Both the position numbers and the translations under genes were made by a program. A stretch of 64,000 nucleotides of DNA from Phaeobacter sp. A36a-5a. GTDB lineage: Bacteria; Pseudomonadota; Alphaproteobacteria; Rhodobacterales; Rhodobacteraceae. Where the stretch lies: NCBI RefSeq assembly GCF_037911135.1, contig NZ_JBBLYU010000003.1, positions 124,001 to 188,000 on the forward strand. The letters are read 5' to 3'. The notes below the pieces were generated by a model. The model ran no database searches. It was not told the origin of the DNA and was given only the letters and a program-made list of their open reading frames with translations. This document shows, one piece after another, positions 27,703 through 36,087 of this stretch. Every line of letters begins with the position of its first letter. Within the stretch, counting starts at the first letter, position 1.

Positions 27703-27722
27703 CCCGGCCGCTCCCGGCCGGG
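27703..27722. repeat. Short hairpin downstream of the toxin operon
   Basis: CCCGGCC and GGCCGGG form a perfect 7-bp stem around a 6-nt loop in the 104-base gap between the acyltransferase and the convergent SGNH gene. No T-run follows on either strand, so termination is possible but not shown. Confidence 0.45.
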
Positions 27723-27765
27723 GCGTCGGGGTGGCAACACCTAGGGTCCACAGGATCTTCGCCTG

Positions 27766-28413
27766 TCACCGCCTCAGCAGCGGCGCAACCTGTCCTGCGA
27801 TCAGATCCGACCCCCGCAGCGACGGGTGAATCCGGTCAGGCGCAAAAAGCGACAGGTCGTCGGGGCGAAACACCGCATCCATATCGAGGAGCGTCACGCC
27901 CGCATCCGCTGCCGCCATACGCGCCAGCCGTTCCTCCAGAATTTGGTAGGGCGCAACACAGACCGTACCCGCGTATCGCGGAGAGGTGTAATAATCGAGC
28001 CAGATGATCCGCGATCCGCGACGGCGCAGATCCGAGACCAGTTCCGGGATGGCACCCTGCGTTCCGCTCGCGGAAATCAGCCGGTCAAGTTCGACATCGC
28101 AAACCTTGCAGCCACAATCGCGGCTGCGAAGGTCATTGGCACCGCCATTCAGCACGACCCACTCCGCTGACACTGGTTTAAGCTGCGTGGGTATGTTCAA
28201 CGCCCCGCGCCCGCCGGTCACCCGCGCAAGCGACAGCGAGACATCGCCAACCGGTTCGCCAAGCCGACTTTCCAGCCGATCCGCAACGGATCCACTGTCA
28301 TTTCGGTTCCAGGCCATGACGGAGTCGCCCGCCACAACAATGCGCGCATTCTCAGGAACCCCGCGCCCGCAGGCCCCCAGAAAAACCAGGCCGATTATCA
28401 ACCAGTACTTCAT
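27766..28413 (-). CDS. SGNH/GDSL-type hydrolase lipoprotein
   Basis: Predicted exported serine esterase, 215 residues. The N-terminus has a lipoprotein signal (LIIGLVFLGACGRG, lipobox LGAC). Catalytic blocks follow in order: VVAGDSVMAW (nucleophile Ser), GALNIP region, LNGGANDL (oxyanion Asn) and APDRIHPSLRG (Asp and His). Length is normal for the family. The substrate is unknown; it may be an ester or an acetylated polysaccharide. It is monocistronic and converges on the toxin operon. Confidence 0.85.
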   Translation of the reverse strand: MKYWLIIGLVFLGACGRGVPENARIVVAGDSVMAWNRNDSGSVADRLESRLGEPVGDVSLSLARVTGGRGALNIPTQLKPVSAEWVVLNGGANDLRSRDCGCKVCDVELDRLISASGTQGAIPELVSDLRRRGSRIIWLDYYTSPRYAGTVCVAPYQILEERLARMAAADAGVTLLDMDAVFRPDDLSLFAPDRIHPSLRGSDLIAGQVAPLLRR

Positions 28414-28549
28414 CTGCCTGAGCTAATCCGCATCGCGCAGAGGTCAATCCGACAGCGCCCTGTCAACGGGATCGACATCGCGTCAGAACAAGGCACGGCG
28501 CCCCCGCACGTACCGAATGTCATGATTGAGACAGGCAGCCGTGCAATTT

Positions 28550-28626
28550 TGGCGACCCCGGCAGGATTCGAACCTGCAACCTGCCCCTTAGGAGGGGGCT
28601 GCTCTATCCAGTTGAGCCACGGGGCC
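28550..28626 (-). tRNA. tRNA-Arg (anticodon CCT)
   Basis: 77 nt including an encoded CCA. On the minus strand the acceptor arm starts GGCCCCG and pairs with CGGGGTC (one G-T pair), the D arm is GCTCAACTGGATAGAGC, the anticodon loop is CTCCTAA (CCT) and the T arm is GCAGGTTCGAATCCTGC. All four stems close. It sits between the SGNH gene and the LacI-type regulator. Confidence 0.95.
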
Positions 28627-28772
28627 TGATCAGGGCCAGCCTGTTTACGCGATAGCAAACCCACCATGGCAAGACAATCCTGTGGAATTGGATTTTGCAA
28701 CGGCTGCGCCCCATTGTGCAGCGCGCTCTGTCTGCGCTAACGTAACAACAACAACAATGTGAGGCCATCGAC

Positions 28773-29798
28773 GTGACAACGGACAACAAGCGCCCGCTCA
28801 CCCTTCGTGACGTATCCGAAGCCACCGGGGTTTCAGAAATGACCGTCAGTCGCGTGTTGCGGAACCGGGGCGATGTGTCGGAAAAAACCCGACAAAAAGT
28901 TCTGAGCGCCGCAAAGGAACTTGGCTACGTCCCGAACAAGATCGCCGGTGCGCTTGCCTCGAACCGGGTCAACCTGGTGGCCGTGATCATCCCGTCGCTG
29001 TCCAATATGGTCTTCCCAGAGGTGCTGACCGGCATCAACTCAGTGCTGGAAAACACGGATCTACAGCCTGTGGTCGGCGTGACCGATTACCAGCCGGAGA
29101 AAGAGGAGAAGGTCCTCTATGAGATGCTGTCCTGGCGGCCTTCTGGCGTCATCATTGCCGGGTTGGAGCACACGGAGGCGGCGCGCGCCATGCTCAATGC
29201 CTCTGGTATTCCGGTGGTGGAAATCATGGATACCGATGGCAAGCCGGTGGATGCGATGGTGGGGATTTCCCATCGCCGCGCTGGACGTGAGATGGCCAAG
29301 GCCATACTGAAAGCCGGCTATCGCCACATCGGTTTCATGGGCACCAAGATGCCGCTGGACCATCGCGCCCGCAAACGGTTTGAAGGCTTCACCGAGGCGC
29401 TCGCCAAAGAAGGGGTCGAGATCGAAGACCGCGCCTTCTACTCCGGCGGTTCCGCCCTCGCAAAGGGCCGCGAGATGACGCAGGAGATGCTGGAACGCTC
29501 GCCTGAGTTGGATTTCCTTTATTATTCCAACGACATGATTGGCGCGGGTGGCATGCTCTACCTGATGGATCAGAAGATCGACATACCCGGTCAGATCGGT
29601 CTTGCCGGGTTCAACGGAGTGGAGCTGTTGCAGGGGCTGCCACGGCAGCTGGCCACGATGGACGCCTGCCGTCTGGAAATCGGACGCAAGGCGGCAGAGA
29701 TCATCGCCGCGCAGTTGGATAACCCGGATCAGGAGATCGAAAAACACGTGACCCTGACCCCTACCATCACCTTCGGCGATACGCTCAAGCGGCGCTGA
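28773..29798 (+). CDS. LacI-family transcriptional regulator (GntR-like)
   Basis: Cytoplasmic repressor, 341 residues. The N-terminal HTH (TLRDVSEATGVSEMTVSRVL, then RNRGDVSEKTR) and hinge helix (GYVPNKIAGALAS) are intact, followed by a periplasmic-binding-protein-like sensor (VAVIIPSLSNMVFPEVLTGI) resembling the gluconate repressors. It starts at a GTG with GAGG upstream. Its TGA overlaps the start of the YcaQ-like gene (TGATG). No sugar gene is adjacent, so the regulon is unknown. Confidence 0.9.
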   Translation: MTTDNKRPLTLRDVSEATGVSEMTVSRVLRNRGDVSEKTRQKVLSAAKELGYVPNKIAGALASNRVNLVAVIIPSLSNMVFPEVLTGINSVLENTDLQPVVGVTDYQPEKEEKVLYEMLSWRPSGVIIAGLEHTEAARAMLNASGIPVVEIMDTDGKPVDAMVGISHRRAGREMAKAILKAGYRHIGFMGTKMPLDHRARKRFEGFTEALAKEGVEIEDRAFYSGGSALAKGREMTQEMLERSPELDFLYYSNDMIGAGGMLYLMDQKIDIPGQIGLAGFNGVELLQGLPRQLATMDACRLEIGRKAAEIIAAQLDNPDQEIEKHVTLTPTITFGDTLKRR

Positions 29799-31024
29799 TG
29801 GCGGTTGCGCGGCTGGACAATCGGGCCGCCCGGCGCCTGTTCATGGATCGGCACGCCCTGCTGGAGCAACCCAGCGGGCCTGCCAAGGGTGATGCGCTGC
29901 TGGAACTGATCACCCGGCTTGGCTTTGTTCAGCTGGACAGCATCAACACGGTGGCCCGCGCCCATGACATGATCCTGTTCTCCCGCAGGCCCAGCTATCG
30001 CCCTGCGGCGCTGAAACGGCTCTATGAACAGGAACGCCGCCTGTTCGAGCATTGGACCCATGACGCTGCCGTTCTGCCTTTGGAGTTCTACCCGCATTGG
30101 CACTTGCGGTTTCGGCGCGACGCAGAGGTTCTGCGCAAGAGATACCGCAACTGGCGCCGCGACGGCTATGAGGCGAAGTTCCAGCATGTTCTCGATCACA
30201 TTCGCGACCACGGCGCAGTCAGTTCCTCCGACGTGGGCAAGGATGAAGCCAAGGGATCCGGCGGCTGGTGGGACTGGCATCCATCAAAAACCGCGCTGGA
30301 ATACCTCTGGCGCTCCGGCGCGCTGGCCGTGGTCGGACGCAGTGGCTTTCAGAAACGCTACGACCTGAGCGAACGGGTTATCGACACCCGTCACCTCCCC
30401 GCCCAAGGGTCGCCCGACCCGGAGAAAACGCTGGACTGGCTGTGCAATGCAGCGCTGGACCGGCTCGGCTTTGCCACCTCGGGTGAACTGGCTGCCTTCT
30501 GGGCGACGGCCTCACCGGCGGAATGCGCCGCATGGTGCAAACAGGCGCTGGCGGACGGGCAGATCGAACCTCTGGATATCACGCTTTCGGACGGGCGCAG
30601 CCGCCGTGTCTTTGCCCGCCCCGGCGCCGTCGGGCAGGCCGCCGCCCTGCCGCCACCACCGGGCCGAATGCGCCTCCTCAGCCCGTTTGATCCTGCCCTG
30701 CGCGACCGCAAACGCGCGGAAGGGCTGTTTGGGTTTCACTACCGGATCGAGGTGTTCACCCCTGCCGAGAAACGACGCTACGGCTACTACGTCTTTCCGC
30801 TGATGGAGGGGGACCGTCTGGTCGGCCGCATCGACATGAAGGCACACCGGCAGGCGGGTGATCTGGCGGGCTGTCTACATATCACCGCGCTCTGGCCCGA
30901 ACTGGGCATCAAATGGTCTCCGGCACGGCAGAACCGGTTGGAGGCCGAACTGGAACGAATTCGCCGGTTCACAGAGATGGAGCGGGTGACATTTGCGGAT
31001 GGCTGGCAACGCGATCCGCTATGA
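29798..31024 (+). CDS. YcaQ/winged-helix DNA glycosylase family protein
   Basis: 408 residues of the HTH_42 family, which includes E. coli YcaQ and Streptomyces AlkZ, glycosylases that unhook interstrand crosslinks. Matching features are LGFVQLDSINTVARAHDMIL, the YEQERRLFEHWTHDAAVLP block (the QLD and HWTHDA-like motifs bracket the proposed active site) and a C-terminal LLSPFDPALRDRKRAEGLFGF. It overlaps the LacI-type gene by one base. A role in repair of crosslinks or alkyl damage follows from the family; the link to a LacI regulator is unexplained. Confidence 0.82.
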   Translation: MAVARLDNRAARRLFMDRHALLEQPSGPAKGDALLELITRLGFVQLDSINTVARAHDMILFSRRPSYRPAALKRLYEQERRLFEHWTHDAAVLPLEFYPHWHLRFRRDAEVLRKRYRNWRRDGYEAKFQHVLDHIRDHGAVSSSDVGKDEAKGSGGWWDWHPSKTALEYLWRSGALAVVGRSGFQKRYDLSERVIDTRHLPAQGSPDPEKTLDWLCNAALDRLGFATSGELAAFWATASPAECAAWCKQALADGQIEPLDITLSDGRSRRVFARPGAVGQAAALPPPPGRMRLLSPFDPALRDRKRAEGLFGFHYRIEVFTPAEKRRYGYYVFPLMEGDRLVGRIDMKAHRQAGDLAGCLHITALWPELGIKWSPARQNRLEAELERIRRFTEMERVTFADGWQRDPL

Positions 31025-31054
31025 GTTCGACTCTAACACGGGGAAAAACGCGCC

Positions 31055-31495
31055 CTAGGCGAGGTCGGGGCGCAGCAACGGCTCAATCACCGCACGGTAA
31101 TCTGCGGGCGCGGGCCGGGCGCTGAAATCGCTCGGCTCGATAAAGACGCAGACGAATTTGCCCTCAAAACACAAAACACCGTCCTGCCGCGCTTCCACCC
31201 GGAAGGTCACGGATTTCTGCCCCAGCGCAACCGGCCAGACAGCACAGGCCAACCTGTGGCGCGGCGTGACGGGAGAGCGGAAATCAATGCTCATATGCAC
31301 AAAGGGCGTGCCAGTACCGCGATCCAGTTCCATCTGATACCAGCCGTCACCATCCAGCTGCTGCTCCCACCAGGCATCAATCGCCTGCAACGCAAACCCC
31401 GGCAGATGACCGGTATAGGCAATGCGCGCCGGGTCACAATCACCCCAACCGACGCGGATTTCATGCACAAAGTCAGGGGTCTGGCTGTCGGTCAT
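31055..31495 (-). CDS. Acyl-CoA thioesterase, 4-hydroxybenzoyl-CoA type
   Basis: Hotdog-fold hydrolase, 146 residues. The VGWGDCDPARIAYTG motif carries the catalytic Asp of 4-hydroxybenzoyl-CoA thioesterases, and MSIDFRSPVTPRHRL is the typical second strand. It is on the same strand as the TRAP genes and 89 bases after dctM, so co-transcription is possible. The acyl group released is unknown. Confidence 0.88.
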   Translation of the reverse strand: MTDSQTPDFVHEIRVGWGDCDPARIAYTGHLPGFALQAIDAWWEQQLDGDGWYQMELDRGTGTPFVHMSIDFRSPVTPRHRLACAVWPVALGQKSVTFRVEARQDGVLCFEGKFVCVFIEPSDFSARPAPADYRAVIEPLLRPDLA

Positions 31496-31584
31496 TCTGG
31501 GCCTCGGCTCTGGGGTGTCACGGTGTTCACAATGGGAACGGCCACCCGCCGGGACGGATGGCCACCTTGCAGGATCATCAACTT

Positions 31585-33090
31585 TCAGCGCATCAACATC
31601 AACGGCAACAGCGTGATGATTGGAAAGGCCACCAATATCACAACCCGGATCAGGTCAGAGGCGACAAAGAACATCACCGCCTTATAGGTGTCGACCATCC
31701 GGGTGGTGCGATCCATCGCGTTGATGACGAACAGGTTCATGCCCACCGGCGGGGTGATCAGGCCAACCTCGACCACGATCAGAACCAGAATGCCAAACCA
31801 GATGGCGACATATTCTGTCTCCAGCCGGTTCGCCATGCCCTTGGTCACACGAATGCCCAGCTCCTTCATCTGGTCGCGGGTCAGTTCGGTGCCTGTGGCA
31901 ATCGCCTCCTGGATCGAGGCGAGCATTTCAGCCCCCATCCCCTGTGGCACGCCAGCCCTCAGCACCTCCATCGCCGCATCAGCCTGCATCGCGGGCAGAT
32001 TCACCAGACCAAAATCCATCGCGGAAATAACCGGGTAAAAGATCGGGATAGTCAGAAGGATCATCGACAGGCTGTCCATCAGGCAACCAAAGACCAGATA
32101 GAAGGCGAGGATCAGCATCAGCACCACCCAGGGGCTGAGACCTTGGGAGACCACGAAATCAGCCAGCTCCTGCGGGACTTTGGTCAGGGCCAGAAACCCG
32201 TTGTAGAACCCCGCACCCAGCACGATGAAAAAGATCATCGCGGTCGAGCGCGCCGTCACCATGAAACTATCGGTCAGGGTCTCACGGTTGAGCCCACCGT
32301 TCAGCCAGGCAATCAGCCCGGTCCCCAAGGCACCAACCGCAGCGCCTTCGGTCGGCGTGAACCAGCCCAGATAAATCCCGCCCACGACCAGTCCAAAAAC
32401 CAGAAGAACCGGCCAGACGTGGAACAGCGCCGCAAACCGCTCGCCCCAGGGAACCGGGGGGCGCGTCCCCGCGCTGCCGGGGAAAACCCGAACATAGACA
32501 GAAATCGCAATCACATAACCAATGGCGGCCAGAATACCGGGGATGAAGGCGGCAAGAAACAGCTTTGCGATGTTCTGCTCTGTCAGGATGGCATAGATCA
32601 CCAGCACCACAGAGGGCGGGATCAGAATGCCAAGCGTACCGCCTGCCGCCAGCGTCGCCGTGGAGAAGCCCCCAGCATAGCCATAGTTGCGCAGCTCAGG
32701 CAGCGCGACACGTCCCATGGTTGCCGCCGTGGCCAGCGAGGAGCCACAGATCGCGCCAAAGCCCGCACAGGCCCCGATCGCTGCCATGGCAACACCGCCC
32801 TTCCTATGCCCCAGGAAGCCTTCAGCCGCCTTGAACAAAGCCGTGGACATGCCACCCAGCGTCGCAAAATGGCCCATCAAGAGGAACATCGGCACGATGG
32901 TCAGCGAATATGAGGAGAAGGTGGAATAGGTCTCGCTCTTCATCCGGCCAAAGGCCACCTGAGTGCCATCTGTCACGATGATCAGCCCGACCAGCCCAAC
33001 CAGAAACATCGAAAGGCCAATCGGAACCCGCAGGAAAATCAGCATCATCAGGACGGGAAATGAGGCAATCCCGATTTCAAGCGCAGTCAC
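31585..33090 (-). CDS. dctM: TRAP transporter large permease (DctM)
   Basis: Membrane transport subunit, 501 residues with about 12 helices. FLRVPIGLSMFLVG, GGMSTALFKAAEGFLGHRKGG, GSSLATAATMGRVALPEL and GVVLG/ITPPVGMNLFVINAM-type blocks are those of DctM. At 501 residues it is longer than the usual ~430, with an insertion near 380-420 (EVLRAGVPQGMGAEM). It overlaps dctQ by 4 bp. Confidence 0.93.
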   Translation of the reverse strand: MTALEIGIASFPVLMMLIFLRVPIGLSMFLVGLVGLIIVTDGTQVAFGRMKSETYSTFSSYSLTIVPMFLLMGHFATLGGMSTALFKAAEGFLGHRKGGVAMAAIGACAGFGAICGSSLATAATMGRVALPELRNYGYAGGFSTATLAAGGTLGILIPPSVVLVIYAILTEQNIAKLFLAAFIPGILAAIGYVIAISVYVRVFPGSAGTRPPVPWGERFAALFHVWPVLLVFGLVVGGIYLGWFTPTEGAAVGALGTGLIAWLNGGLNRETLTDSFMVTARSTAMIFFIVLGAGFYNGFLALTKVPQELADFVVSQGLSPWVVLMLILAFYLVFGCLMDSLSMILLTIPIFYPVISAMDFGLVNLPAMQADAAMEVLRAGVPQGMGAEMLASIQEAIATGTELTRDQMKELGIRVTKGMANRLETEYVAIWFGILVLIVVEVGLITPPVGMNLFVINAMDRTTRMVDTYKAVMFFVASDLIRVVILVAFPIITLLPLMLMR

Positions 33091-33671
33091 TGTTCGCCCT
33101 CCACGCCGTCCCAGACAAGGATGCGGCCAGTCATGAATTCAATCGTACGGACGGCGGCCATATAGAGGCCCACCAAGGCGGCCACGCTGGCCGCGACCAG
33201 ACTGGCGGCATAGGCCCACCAGACCGGAAACTCGAGCAGAAAGGAGGTCTCACCATTCTCGAACTTGCTCAGCATCCCCGCGCCAAGCCGCACCGCAATC
33301 AGCACCAGCACAGCCGCAAAGACGATCTCAGTCGCCATCCGCAGGAACCGTTTGGCCCCCCGCGGGAAACTGTTGGTGACAATATCCACCGACGCATGGC
33401 CCGCCGTGATCTGGCACAGTGGCAAAAAGGCAAAGATCGCAAAGGCGACGCCTGCCTCGACAATTTCGAAATCACCATTGATCGGCCCGACACCGATGGC
33501 GATCAGCCACTCGGCCAGATCCGGCGCGATGCTCTGCATCAGGGCGCCATGCAGCCCCCCGTTCAGCAACCGCCCGGCAATCGACAGACAGGTCAGCAGG
33601 ATCAGAAGCGATAAGACAATACCGCCCGCCATGGCCATTGTTCTGGCCAGTCCCATCATCAGCTTGTGCAT
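33087..33671 (-). CDS. dctQ: TRAP transporter small permease (DctQ)
   Basis: Four-helix subunit pairing with DctM, 194 residues. Hydrophobic segments lie at about 10-32, 60-90, 118-140 and 155-178, with the usual sparse sequence conservation; position and topology make the call. A 72-base gap with a strong stem-loop separates it from dctP. Confidence 0.88.
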   Translation of the reverse strand: MHKLMMGLARTMAMAGGIVLSLLILLTCLSIAGRLLNGGLHGALMQSIAPDLAEWLIAIGVGPINGDFEIVEAGVAFAIFAFLPLCQITAGHASVDIVTNSFPRGAKRFLRMATEIVFAAVLVLIAVRLGAGMLSKFENGETSFLLEFPVWWAYAASLVAASVAALVGLYMAAVRTIEFMTGRILVWDGVEGEQ

Positions 33672-33694
33672 GGAAAGCCTACCCTTTCAGGTGG

Positions 33695-33729
33695 GGTGGA
33701 CCTGCGACAGATGCAGGCACAGGTCCACC
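33695..33729 (-). promoter_or_regulatory. Intercistronic stem-loop between dctP and dctQ
   Basis: GGTGGACCTG (33695-33704) and CAGGTCCACC (33720-33729) are a perfect 10-bp inverted repeat with a 15-nt loop, and no T-run follows on the minus strand. It sits between a binding-protein gene and its permease gene, just like the urtA-urtB hairpin, and probably raises DctP relative to DctQM. Confidence 0.75.
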
Positions 33730-33743
33730 AGTCTTGCGCTCAG

Positions 33744-34787
33744 TTAGTTATGCTGAGCGGTGTATTTGTCGATCAGATAGGTCGCCTGCTCCAGCAGCGC
33801 GTCGCCATCAATGCCTTTTGCCTTCATGTCGTCGAGCCACTGCTGGTAGATCGGCTTCGCGGCTTCGCGCCAGATCGCGGTCTGCTCTTCATCCAGCGTG
33901 ATGACATTGTTGCCCTCATCCAGTGCGAACTCCCGCGCCGGATCATCGGCATCAGCCATGGTGCCACCGGCAAAGACCGAGAACTCCAGACCGGAGTTCT
34001 CATCCACGGCCTTTTTCAGATCATCGGGCAGGCTCTCATATTTCTCTTTGTTCATCGCCAAAACAAAGGTCAGCGTATAGAGCGCGCGGCCGGTGAATTC
34101 CGTGTGGTTCTCGACCAGCTCCGGCACCTTCAGAGCGGTGGTGACTTCCCACGGAATGGTGGTGCCGTCGATCACGCCCTTGGACAGGGCTTCCGGGATA
34201 GCCGGAACCGGCATACCCACCGGGGTTGCGCCCAGTTCCGTCAGCAGCGCGTTCACCGAACGGCCACCGCCGCGGATCTTCATCCCACGCAGATCATCCG
34301 GTTGTTCCACCGGATCCGTGGTATGGATGATGCCGGGGCCGTGAACCCAGGTGCCAAGGATCTTCACGTCCTTGAATTCACCATCCTTCATATGCTCCTC
34401 GAACATTTCCCAATAGGCGTGCGATGCCGCACGCGCATTGGTCATCATGAACGGCAGTTCGAACACTTCGGTCGAAGGGTAGCGGCCGGGGGTATAGCCC
34501 ACAACGGTCCAGACGATATCTGCCACGCCATCAATGGCCTGATCCATCAGTTCTGGTGGCTTGCCACCCAGCTGCATGGACGGATAGCGGTCGATCTTGA
34601 TACGCCCCTGCGAAGACGCCTCGACCTTGTCGGCCCAGACATCCAGAATCAGCTTGGGCACATTTGCCTGCGCCGGCAGGAACTGGTGCAGCTTCAGCGT
34701 CACCTCCTGCGCCATCGCCGAGGTCGCGCCCATCACCATGAGTGCAACGGCCCCTGCCGCGCCAAGTAGTTGTCTCCGAGTGGTCAT
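33744..34787 (-). CDS. dctP: TRAP transporter substrate-binding protein (DctP)
   Basis: Periplasmic solute-binding protein, 347 residues. MTTRRQLLGAAGAVALMV is a Tat-like or Sec signal peptide ending SAMAQ. The mature sequence has LKLHQFLPAQA, the DctP core FELPFMMTNA, GTWVHGPGIIHTT, DLRGMKIRGGGR with the Arg that usually clamps a carboxylate, and KGVIDGTTIPWE. An organic acid is therefore the expected ligand; its identity cannot be read. The start at 34787 follows GGAGG-like GGGAGGAAAC. It leads the dctPQM operon. Confidence 0.92.
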   Translation of the reverse strand: MTTRRQLLGAAGAVALMVMGATSAMAQEVTLKLHQFLPAQANVPKLILDVWADKVEASSQGRIKIDRYPSMQLGGKPPELMDQAIDGVADIVWTVVGYTPGRYPSTEVFELPFMMTNARAASHAYWEMFEEHMKDGEFKDVKILGTWVHGPGIIHTTDPVEQPDDLRGMKIRGGGRSVNALLTELGATPVGMPVPAIPEALSKGVIDGTTIPWEVTTALKVPELVENHTEFTGRALYTLTFVLAMNKEKYESLPDDLKKAVDENSGLEFSVFAGGTMADADDPAREFALDEGNNVITLDEEQTAIWREAAKPIYQQWLDDMKAKGIDGDALLEQATYLIDKYTAQHN

Positions 34788-35115
34788 ATGTTTCCTCCCT
34801 CTGACCTTATGTCTTTTCGTAACTATCGCGATCAGATGCCCCTGATGCAACAAACCCAACGCACAGCCTATCCAGCCATCCAGCCGTAAACGCCCCCTGA
34901 CACCCTCAGCTATTAGGTGCATTTGTAACCATCAACAGATGATTATGTATCTGCACTGCATGATTTCGCGAAAATGCTTCAGCCTGCCGGATCGATGAAA
35001 CAAAAATACGTTACAGAAATCTTCAAACAAGAAGTATTCAAGTTACACAAATCACGGCATGGTTGCATCTGATCGCTAAATTCGCCGCGCTGATCACATG
35101 ACGCGCTATATTCGC
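34788..35115. other. 328-bp AT-rich region upstream of dctPQM
   Basis: No gene is supported. It should contain the dctP promoter on the minus strand. Between 35009 and 35048 two GTTACA direct repeats flank CTTC-AAACAA-GAAG, a small inverted repeat that may bind a regulator. No regulator gene is adjacent. Confidence 0.4.
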
Positions 35116-35805
35116 CTATCGCAGCGACAGCCGCACAGATGTCAGCCCATCAATACCGCCTTCGATATGATCCCCTGCGACAACAGGACCAACCCCCGCC
35201 GGCGTGCCCGTCATCACCAGATCCCCCGGCCGCATATGATAATACCCAGAAAGATGGCATAGAATCTCCTCGACCGACCAGATCAGCTCCGCGAGAGAGG
35301 CGTCCTGACGGATCTCTCCGTTCACCCGCAACCAGATTCGCTGCGTCTGAGGCTCCCCCCATTCCGATGCCGCACGCAGCGGCGCAAAGACACTGCCGCC
35401 CTCCAGATCCTTGCCCAGGCTCCAGGGGCGCTGCTTCTGGCGTTCGCGCAATTGCAGATCCCGGCGCGTCATGTCCAGCGCGCAGCCATATCCCCAGATC
35501 GCCGCCCGCGCCTCTGCGGCCGTCGCATCCCTGAGCGGCGCTGCAATCGCGACGACCAGTTCCATTTCGTGGTGAAAATTCTCCGTCCCCTGCGGATAGG
35601 GCAGCTCCGCGCCACTCAATACCGCGTGGCAGGCCGACTTGGTGAAATAGAACGGCTGCTCCCGGTCGACCTCCACCCCCATCTCCGCAGCATGGGCCGC
35701 GTAATTTCGCCCGACACAGAAAATGCGGCCAACCGGCCAGACCTCCTCGCGCCCCTCCAGCGGAATGGCAGGCACCGGCGGCAGATCGAACAACGGCTTA
35801 GACAT
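35116..35805 (-). CDS. Fumarylacetoacetate hydrolase family protein
   Basis: 229-residue FAH-fold enzyme, hydrolase, isomerase or decarboxylase of beta-dicarbonyl compounds. IFCVGRNYAAHAAEMG, the metal-binding ENFHHEMELVVAI (Glu pair), the Asp in WGYGCALDMTRRDLQ and GDLVMTGTPAGVGPV are all family blocks; it most resembles the YcgM subgroup (acylpyruvase-like). It lies upstream of the TRAP operon, separated by 328 bp, and may be independent. The substrate is not determined. Confidence 0.9.
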   Translation of the reverse strand: MSKPLFDLPPVPAIPLEGREEVWPVGRIFCVGRNYAAHAAEMGVEVDREQPFYFTKSACHAVLSGAELPYPQGTENFHHEMELVVAIAAPLRDATAAEARAAIWGYGCALDMTRRDLQLRERQKQRPWSLGKDLEGGSVFAPLRAASEWGEPQTQRIWLRVNGEIRQDASLAELIWSVEEILCHLSGYYHMRPGDLVMTGTPAGVGPVVAGDHIEGGIDGLTSVRLSLR

Positions 35806-36048
35806 GGTAGAGACCCTTCGGATTGGGGGAAATCGAACCGGCCAGACCCTCGCGATTCCCGCAGGTCACCACCGGCCACCAAACTCAGATGCCGCACCCT
35901 AGCAACCTCACCATAACAGCGCGACCCCCAACCGGATGATCCACCCGCCCGATCGCGGGACGCAGCTTACCGGCAATCGAGTCATCGCCCGGACCACCTC
36001 GTGAGCACCAGCACAACGGCAATTGTCGCTTGACACTCAAACCAGCCA

Positions 36049-36081
36049 CCTATTAGTTCATATGCAGAACGAACTAATAGG
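36049..36081. promoter_or_regulatory. Perfect 11-bp-arm operator palindrome before the ROK regulator
   Basis: CCTATTAGTTC (36049-36059) and GAACTAATAGG (36071-36081) are exact inverted repeats with an 11-bp spacer, centre-to-centre two helical turns. The right arm ends 6 bp before the regulator ATG. A TTGACA -35 lies at 36030-36035 with a TATTAG-like -10 at 36051 inside the left arm, so bound protein would block the promoter. Autorepression by the ROK protein is the natural reading. The palindrome is seen; the protein is inferred. Confidence 0.75.
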
Positions 36082-36087
36082 TGATGT

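Noticed and set aside
31558..32913. 451-codon plus-strand open frame opposite dctM
   Set aside because: It is a shadow: the dctM frame on the other strand has strong family homology, while this product is low-complexity (Gln, His, Arg-rich) and matches nothing.
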